From Candidatus Contendibacter sp. (GTDB lineage Bacteria > Pseudomonadota > Gammaproteobacteria > Competibacterales > Competibacteraceae): a stretch of 64,000 nt of DNA. Numbering within the stretch: the first letter of the stretch is position 1; each line of letters opens with the position of its first letter. Under the pieces are notes generated by a model. The model did no database searches and was not told the DNA's origin. It saw only the letters and a program-made list of their open reading frames with translations. Positions 29,196 through 37,245 of the stretch are shown here, in pieces. Location of the stretch: contig JARSSP010000041.1 in assembly GCA_029624675.1 (NCBI GenBank), positions 62,001 through 126,000 on the forward strand. Reading direction: 5' to 3'. The translations under genes and the position numbers were made by a program.

Positions 29196-30455
29196 GTGGC
29201 CATCCTGACCCTCGCCGGCAAGAGCCTGTGGAACCGTCGCCTCACCAGCGCGCTGGTGGTCTTTGCCATCGCCCTGAGCGTGATCCTGCTGCTCGGGGTC
29301 GAGCGGCTGCGCACCCAAGCCCGCGCCAGCTTCGCCAACACGCTGTCGGGCGCCGACCTGATCGTGGGGGCGCGCGGCGGTCCGATCAACCTGCTGCTGT
29401 ACAGCGTGTTCCGCATCGGCGATCCGACCAACAACGTCAACTGGACCAGCTATCGGACCCTCGCCGCCCATCCCCAAGTCGCCTGGACGGTGCCGCTGTC
29501 GCTGGGTGATTCGCACCGGGGCTTTCGGGTACTGGGTACCAGCCGGGCCTATTTCGAGCATTACCGCCACGGTCGCAACCAGCCCTTGCGACTCGCCGAG
29601 GGCCGCGAGTTCGAGGGCGTATTCGATGCCGTGCTGGGCGCCGCAGTCGCCGACCGGCTCGGTTACCGGCTGGATGAGTCCATCGTCATCGCCCACGGCG
29701 CCGGCGAGGTCAGTTTCGCGTTGCACGACGACAAGCCGTTTCGCGTGGTCGGCATCCTGGCGCGCACCGGCACGCCGGTGGATCAGACCGTGCACGTCAG
29801 CCTGGAGGGCATCGAGGCGATTCACGCCGACTGGCGCGGCGGGGCTCCCGTTCCCGGACTGCGCCTGTCCGCCGAACAGGTGCGCCAGCTCGACCTGACG
29901 CCCAAGACCATCACCGCTTTCCTGGTTGGCCTTAAGAGCAAGACCGCCATTTTCCGAATGCAACGCGAGATCAACGAATTCGCCGCCGAACCGCTGCTGG
30001 CGATCCTGCCGGGCCTGACCTTGCAACAGCTCTGGGATTTGATGGGTCTGGCGGAAAATGCCCTGCTGATCGTGTCCGGTCTGGTGGTGCTGGTGGGATT
30101 GACCGTGATGCTCGCGGCGCTGCTGACCGGCCTCAACGAACGGCGGCGGGAAATGGCCATCCTGCGGGCCGTGGGCGCGCGGCCCGGACAGATCTTCGCG
30201 CTGGTGCTCGGCGAGTCGCTGGCGCTGGCGCTGGCCGGCGCGGCGCTCGGCGTGTTGCTGCTCCAAGGGGCGCTGCTGCTGGCCGGGCCGATGCTTCAAG
30301 CCCGACTGGGACTGGCCATCGCCGGTTGGCCGCCGTCGAGCCACGAACTGATCCTCCTGGCGGCCGTGCTGGGCTGCGGGTTCCTGGCCGGACTCTTTCC
30401 GGCCTGGCGCGCTTATCGTTATTCGGTCGCCGACGGCATGACCATCCGGATCTGA
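29196..30455 (+). CDS. FtsX-like ABC transporter permease of the zrg-like operon
   Basis: A 419-residue permease of the MacB/FtsX type: one N-terminal helix (about 14-36, SALVVFAIALSVILLLGVE), a large periplasmic domain (about 45-280), and three C-terminal helices (ALLIVSGLVVLVGLTVMLAA, FALVLGESLALALAGAALGV and LILLAAVLGCGFLAGLFPAW). The RREMAILRAVGARPGQIFAL coupling segment contacts the ATPase. The start codon is GTG. It likely works with ZrgA and the DUF3299 lipoprotein in zinc handling at the inner membrane. Confidence 0.88.
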   Translation: MAILTLAGKSLWNRRLTSALVVFAIALSVILLLGVERLRTQARASFANTLSGADLIVGARGGPINLLLYSVFRIGDPTNNVNWTSYRTLAAHPQVAWTVPLSLGDSHRGFRVLGTSRAYFEHYRHGRNQPLRLAEGREFEGVFDAVLGAAVADRLGYRLDESIVIAHGAGEVSFALHDDKPFRVVGILARTGTPVDQTVHVSLEGIEAIHADWRGGAPVPGLRLSAEQVRQLDLTPKTITAFLVGLKSKTAIFRMQREINEFAAEPLLAILPGLTLQQLWDLMGLAENALLIVSGLVVLVGLTVMLAALLTGLNERRREMAILRAVGARPGQIFALVLGESLALALAGAALGVLLLQGALLLAGPMLQARLGLAIAGWPPSSHELILLAAVLGCGFLAGLFPAWRAYRYSVADGMTIRI

Positions 30456-30458
30456 CCC

Positions 30459-31052
30459 ATGCACCGCTTCGTTTTCCCCCTTGCCTTGCTGACGCTGCTC
30501 GTCGGTTGCGATTCGTCGCCCCAACCGCCCGCATCGGTTCAGCCATCCGACGCGATTCCAACCGTATCCGCTCGCACGGATCGCACCGCCGAAGCGCGCA
30601 CCCTGGAATGGGACGAATTGATGCCGGCCGATTTCGATCCGGGTGCGCCGTTCAAGGATATCGACATCGCCAGTCTCGCCGATGACGATCCGAAGGCGCG
30701 GGAACTCATGGCTCAATTGCGGAAACTTTGGGACGAGGCCCCGGTCGTCGCGGCCTTGGACGGCGCCCGGATTCGTCTGCCCGGCTTCGCCGTTCCCCTG
30801 GAAACCGACGGGCAGACCGCTACCCGGTTCCTGCTGGTACCCTACATCGGCGCCTGCATCCATGTTCCACCGCCGCCGCTCAACCAGACGGTGCTGGTGG
30901 AAGCACCGACGGGCGCGCGGATTCAACGGGTTTTCGATCCGGTTTGGGTCACGGGGAGGTTGACGGTGCAGCGCGCCACGACCGAACTGGCCAACGCCGG
31001 CTACACCCTGACCGCCACCGATGTTCAGCCTTATCGCGAAAAAGCGCGCTGA
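30459..31052 (+). CDS. DUF3299 lipoprotein of the zrg-like operon
   Basis: A 197-residue lipoprotein with signal peptide and lipobox LVGC (Cys17 or near). The mature part has LEWDELMPADFDP, then the DUF3299 core: IRLPGFAVPLETDG, FLLVPYIGACIHVPPPPLNQ and VTGRLTVQ. The GACIHVPPPPLNQ motif is diagnostic for this family, whose biochemical function is unknown; in Vibrio it is ZrgD of the zinc-regulated operon. It is the last gene of the four-gene run and is followed by a terminator. Confidence 0.85.
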   Translation: MHRFVFPLALLTLLVGCDSSPQPPASVQPSDAIPTVSARTDRTAEARTLEWDELMPADFDPGAPFKDIDIASLADDDPKARELMAQLRKLWDEAPVVAALDGARIRLPGFAVPLETDGQTATRFLLVPYIGACIHVPPPPLNQTVLVEAPTGARIQRVFDPVWVTGRLTVQRATTELANAGYTLTATDVQPYREKAR

Positions 31053-31155
31053 TGCGATAGCGCGCTCGGCTGCGGTCGCCACCGCCCAATCTGCCGGCGA
31101 TACCGGTCGCGTTCCGCGTGAGCCGACGATCGCGCCTGGGGAACCTTCCGCCACG

Positions 31156-31181
31156 ATGCCCGCCCAAACGGGCGTCTTTTG
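31156..31181 (+). terminator. Rho-independent terminator after the zrg-like operon
   Basis: GCCCG, a short spacer CCCAAA, then CGGGC followed by GTCTTTT, about 105 bases after the DUF3299 stop. The stem is short but GC-rich and the T run is in place. It separates the zrg-like genes from the BacA-like transporter. Confidence 0.6.
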
Positions 31182-31244
31182 GTCGCGGTTCGATACGATT
31201 CCCCCTACCGCGGCTTTCACTGGAACCGCCCTTCGGGAGCCTTG

Positions 31245-32975
31245 ATGGAACACCAAACATTGACCCGCGCCCACGTCGCCCGCGTCTGGCGTCTGATCTA
31301 CAGCTACTGGACTTCCGAACAACGGCTGAGCGCCTGGCTGTTGCTGATTGTAGTGCTGTCCGGCAACTTCGCGCTGGTCTACCTCACGGTGCGTCTGAAC
31401 ACCTGGTATCGCGAGTTCTACGACGCCTTGCAGAACTACGACGCCGCCGCGTTCTGGGCGGCGCTGGCGACCTTCGGCATCCTGGCGACGACCTACATCG
31501 CCATCGCCGGCGCGCGCTACGTCCTGCGCATGTGGTTGCGCATCCGCTGGCGCGCGTGGTTGACCGCGCGCTATCAGGGAGCCTGGCTGCGCGACAAGGC
31601 GTTCTACCGGTTGAAACTGCTGGGAGTCCCGGTCGACAACCCCGACCAGCGCATCGCCGACGACCTCAACAACTTCACCGAGCAGACCATGACTCTGTTC
31701 TTCGGCCTGGTAAACGCGGTTTCGACCCTGCTCAGCTTCGCGGTGGTGCTGTGGAATCTCTCCGCGACCTTGCCGCTGACCCTCGGCGACGCGCAATACC
31801 AGATTCCCGGCTTCCTGTTCTGGGGCGCGCTGATCTACGCCGTCGTCGGAACCGGGTTGACGCACCTGATCGGCCGCCGGCTGATTCCGCTCAACTTCCA
31901 GCAGGAAAAGGTCGAGGCGGACTACCGCTTCAACCTGATGCGCCTGCGCGAAAACCTCGAAGCGGTCGCGCTCTACGGCGGGGAAGAAGTTGAGAATGAA
32001 CGTTGCCGTGCGCTGTTCGGCCGGGTGATCGAGAACTTTCACCGCATCATCCGCACCGGCTTCAAGGTGGATATGTTCAACGCCGGCTATAGCCAGGTAT
32101 CGGTGATCGTGCCCTACCTGGTGGTCGCGCCAGTCTATTTCAGCACCCGCATGCCGTTCGGCCAGTTGATGCAGATCGGCAACGCCTTCGGCAAGGTCCA
32201 GGATTCGCTCTCGTTCTTCATCGATGCCTACCAGAGCATCGCCGCCTGGCGGGCGGTGACCCTGCGCCTGACCCAGTTCACCGAAGCGGTGGATGACCTG
32301 GACGAGCGCGTCGCCGCGATCGCTCAAGTCCGCCGCGAGATCGCGGCCCAACCCGCCACGCGCGATTTGGAGATCGACCGTCCGGATGGCGTGGCGCTGC
32401 TGCGAGGGCTGGATCTGTCGCTGGACCGGGGGGATTCGCTGCTGATCGCCGGGTCCTCGGGCGCCGGCAAGAGCACCCTGCTACGCACCCTGGCGGGAGT
32501 CTGGCCCTACGCGCGCGGCACGGTGTACCTGCCGGACGCGGAGGTGCTGTTCGTGCCGCAGCGCCCGTACCTGCCGATCGGCACGCTGCGGGACGCGCTG
32601 CTGTATCCGCAACGCGCCGCGCTCGACGATGCCGCGCTGCGGCGGGCGCTGTGCGATGTCGGGCTCGGTCGATTCGTGGATGCGCTCGACACGGTCGAGG
32701 ACTGGGCGCAGACGCTGTCCGGCGGCGAGCAGCAGCGGGTGGCCTTCGCCCGCATTTTGCTGCGCCAGCCGAAATGGCTGTTCCTCGACGAGGCCAGCTC
32801 GGCGCTGGACGAGCCGTCCGAGCAGGCGCTCTATCGGCTGATCCGCGAACGCCTGCCGGAAACGGCCCTCGCCAGCGTCGGTCATCGCGGCACGCTTCGC
32901 GCCTTTCACGACCGGCAACTGCGACTCGATGGCGGGGGCGGCTGGCAGCTCACGACCATCGCGGTCGCGGCCTGA
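31245..32975 (+). CDS. BacA/SbmA-like (YddA-type) ABC transporter, possible B12 transporter
   Basis: A 576-residue fused membrane-ATPase protein of the SbmA/BacA-like group. The first 330 residues hold about six helices and the family blocks LNTWYREFYDALQNYDAAAF, DNPDQRIADDLNNFTEQT and DAYQSIAAWRAVTLRLTQF. The ATPase (about 365-576) has Walker A AGSSGAGKST, signature LSGGEQQR and Walker B WLFLDEASSALDE. A related protein in Mycobacterium tuberculosis (Rv1819c) imports cobalamin, and others move peptides. Its place between zinc and cobalt uptake genes makes a corrinoid role plausible but unproven. ATG 31245 follows a GGGAG site. Confidence 0.85.
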   Translation: MEHQTLTRAHVARVWRLIYSYWTSEQRLSAWLLLIVVLSGNFALVYLTVRLNTWYREFYDALQNYDAAAFWAALATFGILATTYIAIAGARYVLRMWLRIRWRAWLTARYQGAWLRDKAFYRLKLLGVPVDNPDQRIADDLNNFTEQTMTLFFGLVNAVSTLLSFAVVLWNLSATLPLTLGDAQYQIPGFLFWGALIYAVVGTGLTHLIGRRLIPLNFQQEKVEADYRFNLMRLRENLEAVALYGGEEVENERCRALFGRVIENFHRIIRTGFKVDMFNAGYSQVSVIVPYLVVAPVYFSTRMPFGQLMQIGNAFGKVQDSLSFFIDAYQSIAAWRAVTLRLTQFTEAVDDLDERVAAIAQVRREIAAQPATRDLEIDRPDGVALLRGLDLSLDRGDSLLIAGSSGAGKSTLLRTLAGVWPYARGTVYLPDAEVLFVPQRPYLPIGTLRDALLYPQRAALDDAALRRALCDVGLGRFVDALDTVEDWAQTLSGGEQQRVAFARILLRQPKWLFLDEASSALDEPSEQALYRLIRERLPETALASVGHRGTLRAFHDRQLRLDGGGGWQLTTIAVAA

Positions 32976-33042
32976 GCGGCGGCGCGATGTTGCGCCGTTC
33001 CAGGATCCGGTGATGAAGCGATTCCCACTCAGAAAGCCTTGG

Positions 33043-33942
33043 TCACGCCAGCGGTCCGTGCCGCGAATGCGCGAGCATCGGTTCCACGGGACCGGCGGAC
33101 AACGGCTGGCCCAATCGCTCCCGCAGCAACTCCAGCACCGCCTCGCGGGAACGCGGGGGGGGTACGGTCCAATTTCGACCCGCGCCGAGCACCTCCGCCA
33201 CTTGCAGCAGCAGCGGTGGGCGCAGTCGCGCCCGATGCAGCAGTTCCCGATCCCCCAGCACCGCCGCCGTCTCGCCCTGACACAACACCATGCCGTCGTG
33301 GAACACCGCGACCCGGTCGGCCCAGGCATAGGCCAGTTCCACGTCGTGGGTCGAAAACACCAACGTCGTGCCGGCGTCGTGCAACTGCTGCAAGGCGCCC
33401 AGCAGATGCGTGACGCCATGCGGATCGAGACCGGCGGTCGGTTCGTCCAGCACCAAAATTTCCGGGCGCATGGCCAGTACTCCGGCGATGGCCACCCGCT
33501 TCTTTTGGCCGAAGCTGAGCGCGTGCGTGGCGCGATCAGCAAGATGGGCCACACGCAGCGCCGCCAGCGCCTCGCGAACCCGCTCGGCGGTCTCCGGTTC
33601 GGACAATCCCAGGTTCAGCGGCCCGAACGATACATCCTGGCCGACCGTCGCGGCGAACAACTGATCGTCCGGTTCCTGCAACACCAGCCCGACCCGCCGC
33701 CGCCAGTGGTTGAGCGCGCGGCGTTCGTAGCGGCCCGGTTGACCGTCGAGCCGGATTTCGCCGCGCGTGGGTTTGCAAGTGCCGTTGAGGTGCAGTAGCA
33801 GAGTGGTCTTGCCGGAACCGTTGGAGCCGAGAATGGCCAGTTTCTGGCCGCGCTCGATGCTCAGATCCAAACCGCGCAGCGCGGTCACGCCGCCTGGGTA
33901 GACGTATTCCAGCCCGTGCGCCGCCAGCAGAGGCGCGGTCAT
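33043..33942 (-). CDS. cbiO: Cobalt ECF-type transporter ATPase CbiO
   Basis: The ATPase of the CbiMNQO cobalt importer. The 299-residue protein has Walker A LGSNGSGKTT, Q-loop VLQEPDDQLFAATVGQDVSF, signature LSFGQKKR, Walker B ILVLDEPTAGLDP and switch FSTHDVEL. The QEPDDQLFA form is typical of CbiO/EcfA. It has a Pro/Arg-rich C-terminal tail. The ATG overlaps the cbiQ stop (ATGA). It converges on the BacA-like gene with a gap of 67 bases. Confidence 0.94.
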   Translation of the reverse strand: MTAPLLAAHGLEYVYPGGVTALRGLDLSIERGQKLAILGSNGSGKTTLLLHLNGTCKPTRGEIRLDGQPGRYERRALNHWRRRVGLVLQEPDDQLFAATVGQDVSFGPLNLGLSEPETAERVREALAALRVAHLADRATHALSFGQKKRVAIAGVLAMRPEILVLDEPTAGLDPHGVTHLLGALQQLHDAGTTLVFSTHDVELAYAWADRVAVFHDGMVLCQGETAAVLGDRELLHRARLRPPLLLQVAEVLGAGRNWTVPPPRSREAVLELLRERLGQPLSAGPVEPMLAHSRHGPLA

Positions 33943-34691
33943 GACAGCCCGCGCGCCAGCAGGCTACCCGCCGTTCCGACCAGCCCGACCAGTCCCAGCC
34001 CCACCACCAGCCGCATCCGCGACAAAACCCGCTTCGGCGTCAACACCCGCAATTCGCCGGTATAGCCGCGCGCCGCCAGTCCGATCTCCAACCGGTGCGC
34101 CTGCGCCAGGGAGCGCTGAAACAGATTGCCGGCCAGCAGGCCCAGCGAGCGCACCGACCGATCCACGCGGGAATACCCCAGCCGCGCCGCTTGGGCTTGG
34201 TGGCCGGTCAGGGCGCGTTCGACGAACACGAAAATTAGCCGGTAGGTCAGCAGGCTCAGTTCGACCACGCCGGACGGAACCCCAACCCGCCGCAGTGAAG
34301 CCACCCAATCGGTCACCGGCGTGGTCAGGATCAGAAAGGCCAGACAGCTCATCGCCGCCAGTGCGCGAATCGTCATGGTCAGCGCCAGCCGCAACCCATC
34401 CTGGGAAGGAAGCAGGGCAAAGCCGTGGGTAAAATCGACCGACACCGCTAAAAAAGGAATGCCCGCCAACAAAAACGCCGTCGGCGCGGCCAATACGCTC
34501 AGTAGCGTTGGCAATGGCACGCCGGCGCCGCGCACCGTCGCCAGCGCCATGCCGGCCAACACCAGCGGAGCGGTGGTCAGAGGTGGCAGGATCAGGGTCA
34601 GGACGAGCAACCCACTCGCCGGTAACAGCTTTTCAGCGGGATGCCAGCACCGCCAGCGATTGGTCCAGGCGTGATGGTCAATCGCCCGCAT
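33939..34691 (-). CDS. cbiQ: Cobalt ECF-type transporter membrane subunit CbiQ
   Basis: The T-component of the cobalt importer that couples ATP use to the CbiM substrate subunit. The 250-residue protein starts [20 protein letters not shown], as is usual for CbiQ, has four or five hydrophobic helices, and carries the two coupling-helix motifs of the family near ALTGHQAQAARLGYSR and HRLEIGLAARGYTGELRV. The ATG at 34691 overlaps the end of cbiN by 14 bases. Confidence 0.93.
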   Translation of the reverse strand: MRAIDHHAWTNRWRCWHPAEKLLPASGLLVLTLILPPLTTAPLVLAGMALATVRGAGVPLPTLLSVLAAPTAFLLAGIPFLAVSVDFTHGFALLPSQDGLRLALTMTIRALAAMSCLAFLILTTPVTDWVASLRRVGVPSGVVELSLLTYRLIFVFVERALTGHQAQAARLGYSRVDRSVRSLGLLAGNLFQRSLAQAHRLEIGLAARGYTGELRVLTPKRVLSRMRLVVGLGLVGLVGTAGSLLARGLS

Positions 34692-34983
34692 CGGTCCGGT
34701 TCCGCCGTTCCCGCGCCTGACCGCGCTTGAAGCCCAGGTAGTAGCCCAGTACGCCCGCGCCCAGGGCCGCTTGTAGGGCGAACAGGCCACTGGCGATTTC
34801 CGGCGGCGGCTCCCAAAGCAATTTGAACCAGGGCTGATAATCGGGTTGAATCGTGGCGACCGCCACCATCGCCTGACCATCCGACCCGGCGAATTCCGCT
34901 CCTTCCCAACGGCTACCGATCAGGACTGAACCGACCACCAGCACCGCCACCAGAATCAGCAGCCCACCATTGCGCGCTTTCAT
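34678..34983 (-). CDS. cbiN: Cobalt transporter accessory subunit CbiN
   Basis: A 101-residue protein with two membrane helices (about 7-24, [18 protein letters not shown], and about 62-82, [18 protein letters not shown]) joined by a periplasmic loop that contains [20 protein letters not shown]. This is the usual CbiN layout; the loop reaches into CbiM and helps load cobalt. The ATG overlaps the cbiM stop by four bases, and the end overlaps cbiQ. Confidence 0.93.
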   Translation of the reverse strand: MKARNGGLLILVAVLVVGSVLIGSRWEGAEFAGSDGQAMVAVATIQPDYQPWFKLLWEPPPEIASGLFALQAALGAGVLGYYLGFKRGQARERRNRTDAGD

Positions 34984-35666
34984 GAGCGGACCTCCGTCGC
35001 CAGGGTATTTAACGGGAACTGGAGGATTTTCAATTCGTCGCCGCTGTATTCCCGCAAGAAATTGACGATAACCACAGTCAACAAACCCTCGATCACCGCC
35101 AACGGCAACTGGGTCGGAGCGAACACGCCCAAGAATTTGACGAACGATCCCAGGAACCCGCTGGCCGGGTCGGGAAACGCCAGCGCCAGTTGGCTAGCGG
35201 TCACGGTGTAGGTGGCCAGGTCGCCCAGCATCGCCGCCAGAAACACGCTCACCGCCAGCGGTGCGTTCAGCCAGCGCGCGCCGCGCAGCAGACCATAGGC
35301 GACCCAGGGGCCGACAATCGCCATCGAAATCACGTTCGCACCCAGGGTAGTGATGCCGCCGTGCGCCAGCAGCAACGTCTGAAACAACAACACGATGGTT
35401 CCCAGCAGCGCCATCACCGACGGACCGAACAGAATCGCCCCCAATCCGGTGCCGGTGGCGTGGGAGCAACTGCCGGTCACCGACGGCAATTTGAGCGCCG
35501 AAATCACGAAGGCGAACGCCCCGGACGCCGCCAACAGCAGCTTGATTTGGGGTTGGTCCCGCATCAGACGGTTGACGCGCCAGGCGCTGACGATCACGAA
35601 TGGTAGAGAAACCGCGGTCCACGCGGCGGCGTGCAACGGCGGCAGAAAACCTTCGGCGATATGCAT
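34980..35666 (-). CDS. cbiM: Cobalt-binding membrane subunit CbiM
   Basis: The substrate-specific subunit of the cobalt importer. The 228-residue protein starts [10 protein letters not shown]; the N-terminal Met-His is part of the metal site known for CbiM/NikM. Further motifs include [20 protein letters not shown] with its metal-site His and [19 protein letters not shown]. It has about six helices. It is the first gene of cbiMNQO and lies downstream of the cobalamin riboswitch at 35805-35975, so the cell stops cobalt import when B12 is sufficient. Confidence 0.95.
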   Translation of the reverse strand: MHIAEGFLPPLHAAAWTAVSLPFVIVSAWRVNRLMRDQPQIKLLLAASGAFAFVISALKLPSVTGSCSHATGTGLGAILFGPSVMALLGTIVLLFQTLLLAHGGITTLGANVISMAIVGPWVAYGLLRGARWLNAPLAVSVFLAAMLGDLATYTVTASQLALAFPDPASGFLGSFVKFLGVFAPTQLPLAVIEGLLTVVIVNFLREYSGDELKILQFPLNTLATEVRS

Positions 35667-35804
35667 GGCGAACCTCCCAGGTTAGGGGCGGAGCATGGGG
35701 GAGGTCGTCTGGGAAAGCGGTCACCACAAACGATGTGGTGATAACGTACTGGCTGGAGACGGTTCGCAACCCCGGAACACCCCGCCCGGAATCCAACTGG
35801 CAAC

Positions 35805-35975
35805 CGACATCGGCAGGTCTCCTGGCTCACAGGTCTTGGTCGCTGGCCCAGCCTTCCCAGCCGGTTCGGCCAGTGGCGTGCGGGGGGCGCGACTCGCTGT
35901 TCACAGTTGCGGGGGCAGCCCTGGCATTGGCGACCTTGGAGCCGCCGCACCAGATTCCCTTTTCATTCCCACCGG
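35805..35975 (-). promoter_or_regulatory. Cobalamin riboswitch upstream of cbiM
   Basis: On the minus strand, in order: AAAAGGGAATCTGG near 35950-35963, GGCTGCCCCCGCAACTGTG near 35900-35920, CGCCACTGGCC near 35868-35880 and the B12 box GCCAGGAGACCTGCC at 35812-35826. In the 140-base leader before cbiM there is a perfect eight-base hairpin (TCACCACA / TGTGGTGA, about 35721-35741) that may be part of the switch. The rest of the gap up to 36210 shows no gene. Confidence 0.95.
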
Positions 35976-36210
35976 CAAACGCCAGCGGGAAAACCTCGTC
36001 GTTACTGAGTCGATCATAGCGCCCGATCGGCGGAGGCGTCAATTTTGCCGCTGGCGCCCAACATTCCCCACAGGCGCCGCCGCGCCTAGTCCGGCCGATC
36101 CGATGGACCGGCTTGCTTTTTTCAGTGGTTGAGCTTATGGATTCAACCAGCGCCCGACTTGAAGCAGCTCCGCCCGAAACTTGTTCGAACCCCACTGGAA
36201 CCCAAAGCTG

Positions 36211-37230
36211 ATGCACCCAAAACGGTTGCCGTCTCCTTGCCATGAACCGACCCTTGAAGGGCTTCTCCGCGCCATGGTGTTCGGCCTACTGGTCGCGGGA
36301 TTCATCGCCCTGGCTCACGGAGCCGAAACCAGCCGGCCGCTCCTCCCCGACGCCGAGACCGACGCCATGCTCGCCGCCGAGATCAATGCCTTCAGCCGCG
36401 ATCTGGAACGCCTGCGCCGGTTCATGGGCGCACCCAGAGCCAACGATCTGGATATCGGCATTCACGATCTCATGCCCCGCGATCTCTATTTCCAGACGCT
36501 GACGCTGTGGGAACAAACTGACCGGCTCTCCTTCGAAATTCTGCGAACCCGCGCCAAACCATTGCCCACCCCCACGGGCGCCATCGGACCGCAAGACGCC
36601 TTAAGACGACTCCAGGACGCCCACGAGCACGTGCGGCACATCATGCGACAACTACAAATTACGGATATCGGCGGTTCAGTGGAGGGGGACGGCATGGCCA
36701 CGCTGGATCGCTTCAACGCCCTTCTGAACCTGAACCGCCAACTGAACTTGCTGTTGGAACGACATATCTCTCCCAGCGACGTTTACCAGCAAGTCACCCT
36801 AGCGATTGGCTACTCGGCCCGCCTGCTGGCCCGCTATCCCGACGCGATCCGCATTCCCGAGGAACCGCCTTTCGAACCCGACAAGCTGCCCCGCGACGTC
36901 TATGTTCGCTTGAGCGAGTGCCTGCAAGGCATCGTCCGCATCTTTGACCGGCTGGGACTGGCCGTTCTCAAGATCGACACCCGCCAAATCGATCTGGACC
37001 GCTTGCAACCGGGCGACGTGTATCTCATCGCCACCTTGATCGTCTCCCAGCTCAACTTTCTCCACACGCATCTAGGCATCACCCAGCCACCGCCCCAACC
37101 CATCTATCCAGGGCTGAAATTTCCAGCACATACCTATCAGCGTGCCGCCATCCTGCAAGCCCAGTTGAATCAACTTGAACGCTTTCTGACGCCGGGACAG
37201 GCAATGGCACCCTCGCCGGCCTCGCCGTAA
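36211..37230 (+). CDS. Exported protein with repeated PxDVY motifs, unknown function
   Basis: A 339-residue protein with an N-terminal hydrophobic signal (about residues 20-38, RAMVFGLLVAGFIALAHGA). The mature part is mostly helical and contains a spaced motif: PRDLY (89-93), PSDVY (188-192), PRDVY (227-231), PGDVY (267-271) and a weaker PAHTY (305-309). Each is followed by a hydrophobic helix of the type QQVTLAIGYSARLL. I do not recognise the family. It ends 15 bases before a hybrid kinase gene, so it may be the periplasmic sensor partner of that kinase. The start at ATG 36211 was preferred over a TTG at 36181. Confidence 0.75.
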   Translation: MHPKRLPSPCHEPTLEGLLRAMVFGLLVAGFIALAHGAETSRPLLPDAETDAMLAAEINAFSRDLERLRRFMGAPRANDLDIGIHDLMPRDLYFQTLTLWEQTDRLSFEILRTRAKPLPTPTGAIGPQDALRRLQDAHEHVRHIMRQLQITDIGGSVEGDGMATLDRFNALLNLNRQLNLLLERHISPSDVYQQVTLAIGYSARLLARYPDAIRIPEEPPFEPDKLPRDVYVRLSECLQGIVRIFDRLGLAVLKIDTRQIDLDRLQPGDVYLIATLIVSQLNFLHTHLGITQPPPQPIYPGLKFPAHTYQRAAILQAQLNQLERFLTPGQAMAPSPASP

Positions 37231-37245
37231 ATCATCGTGATCACC

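Noticed and set aside
28467..32351. A 1294-codon open frame on the minus strand
   Set aside because: It runs antisense over four clear genes (zrg-like operon and BacA-like transporter) and its translation is Gln/Arg/Gly-rich without domains; it is a GC-rich shadow.
36090..36121. Possible plus-strand terminator (GCCGATCC gat GGACCGGC then TTGCTTTTTT)
   Set aside because: One mismatch in the stem and no plus-strand gene ending nearby; it lies upstream of the riboswitch on the other strand, so a function is unclear.
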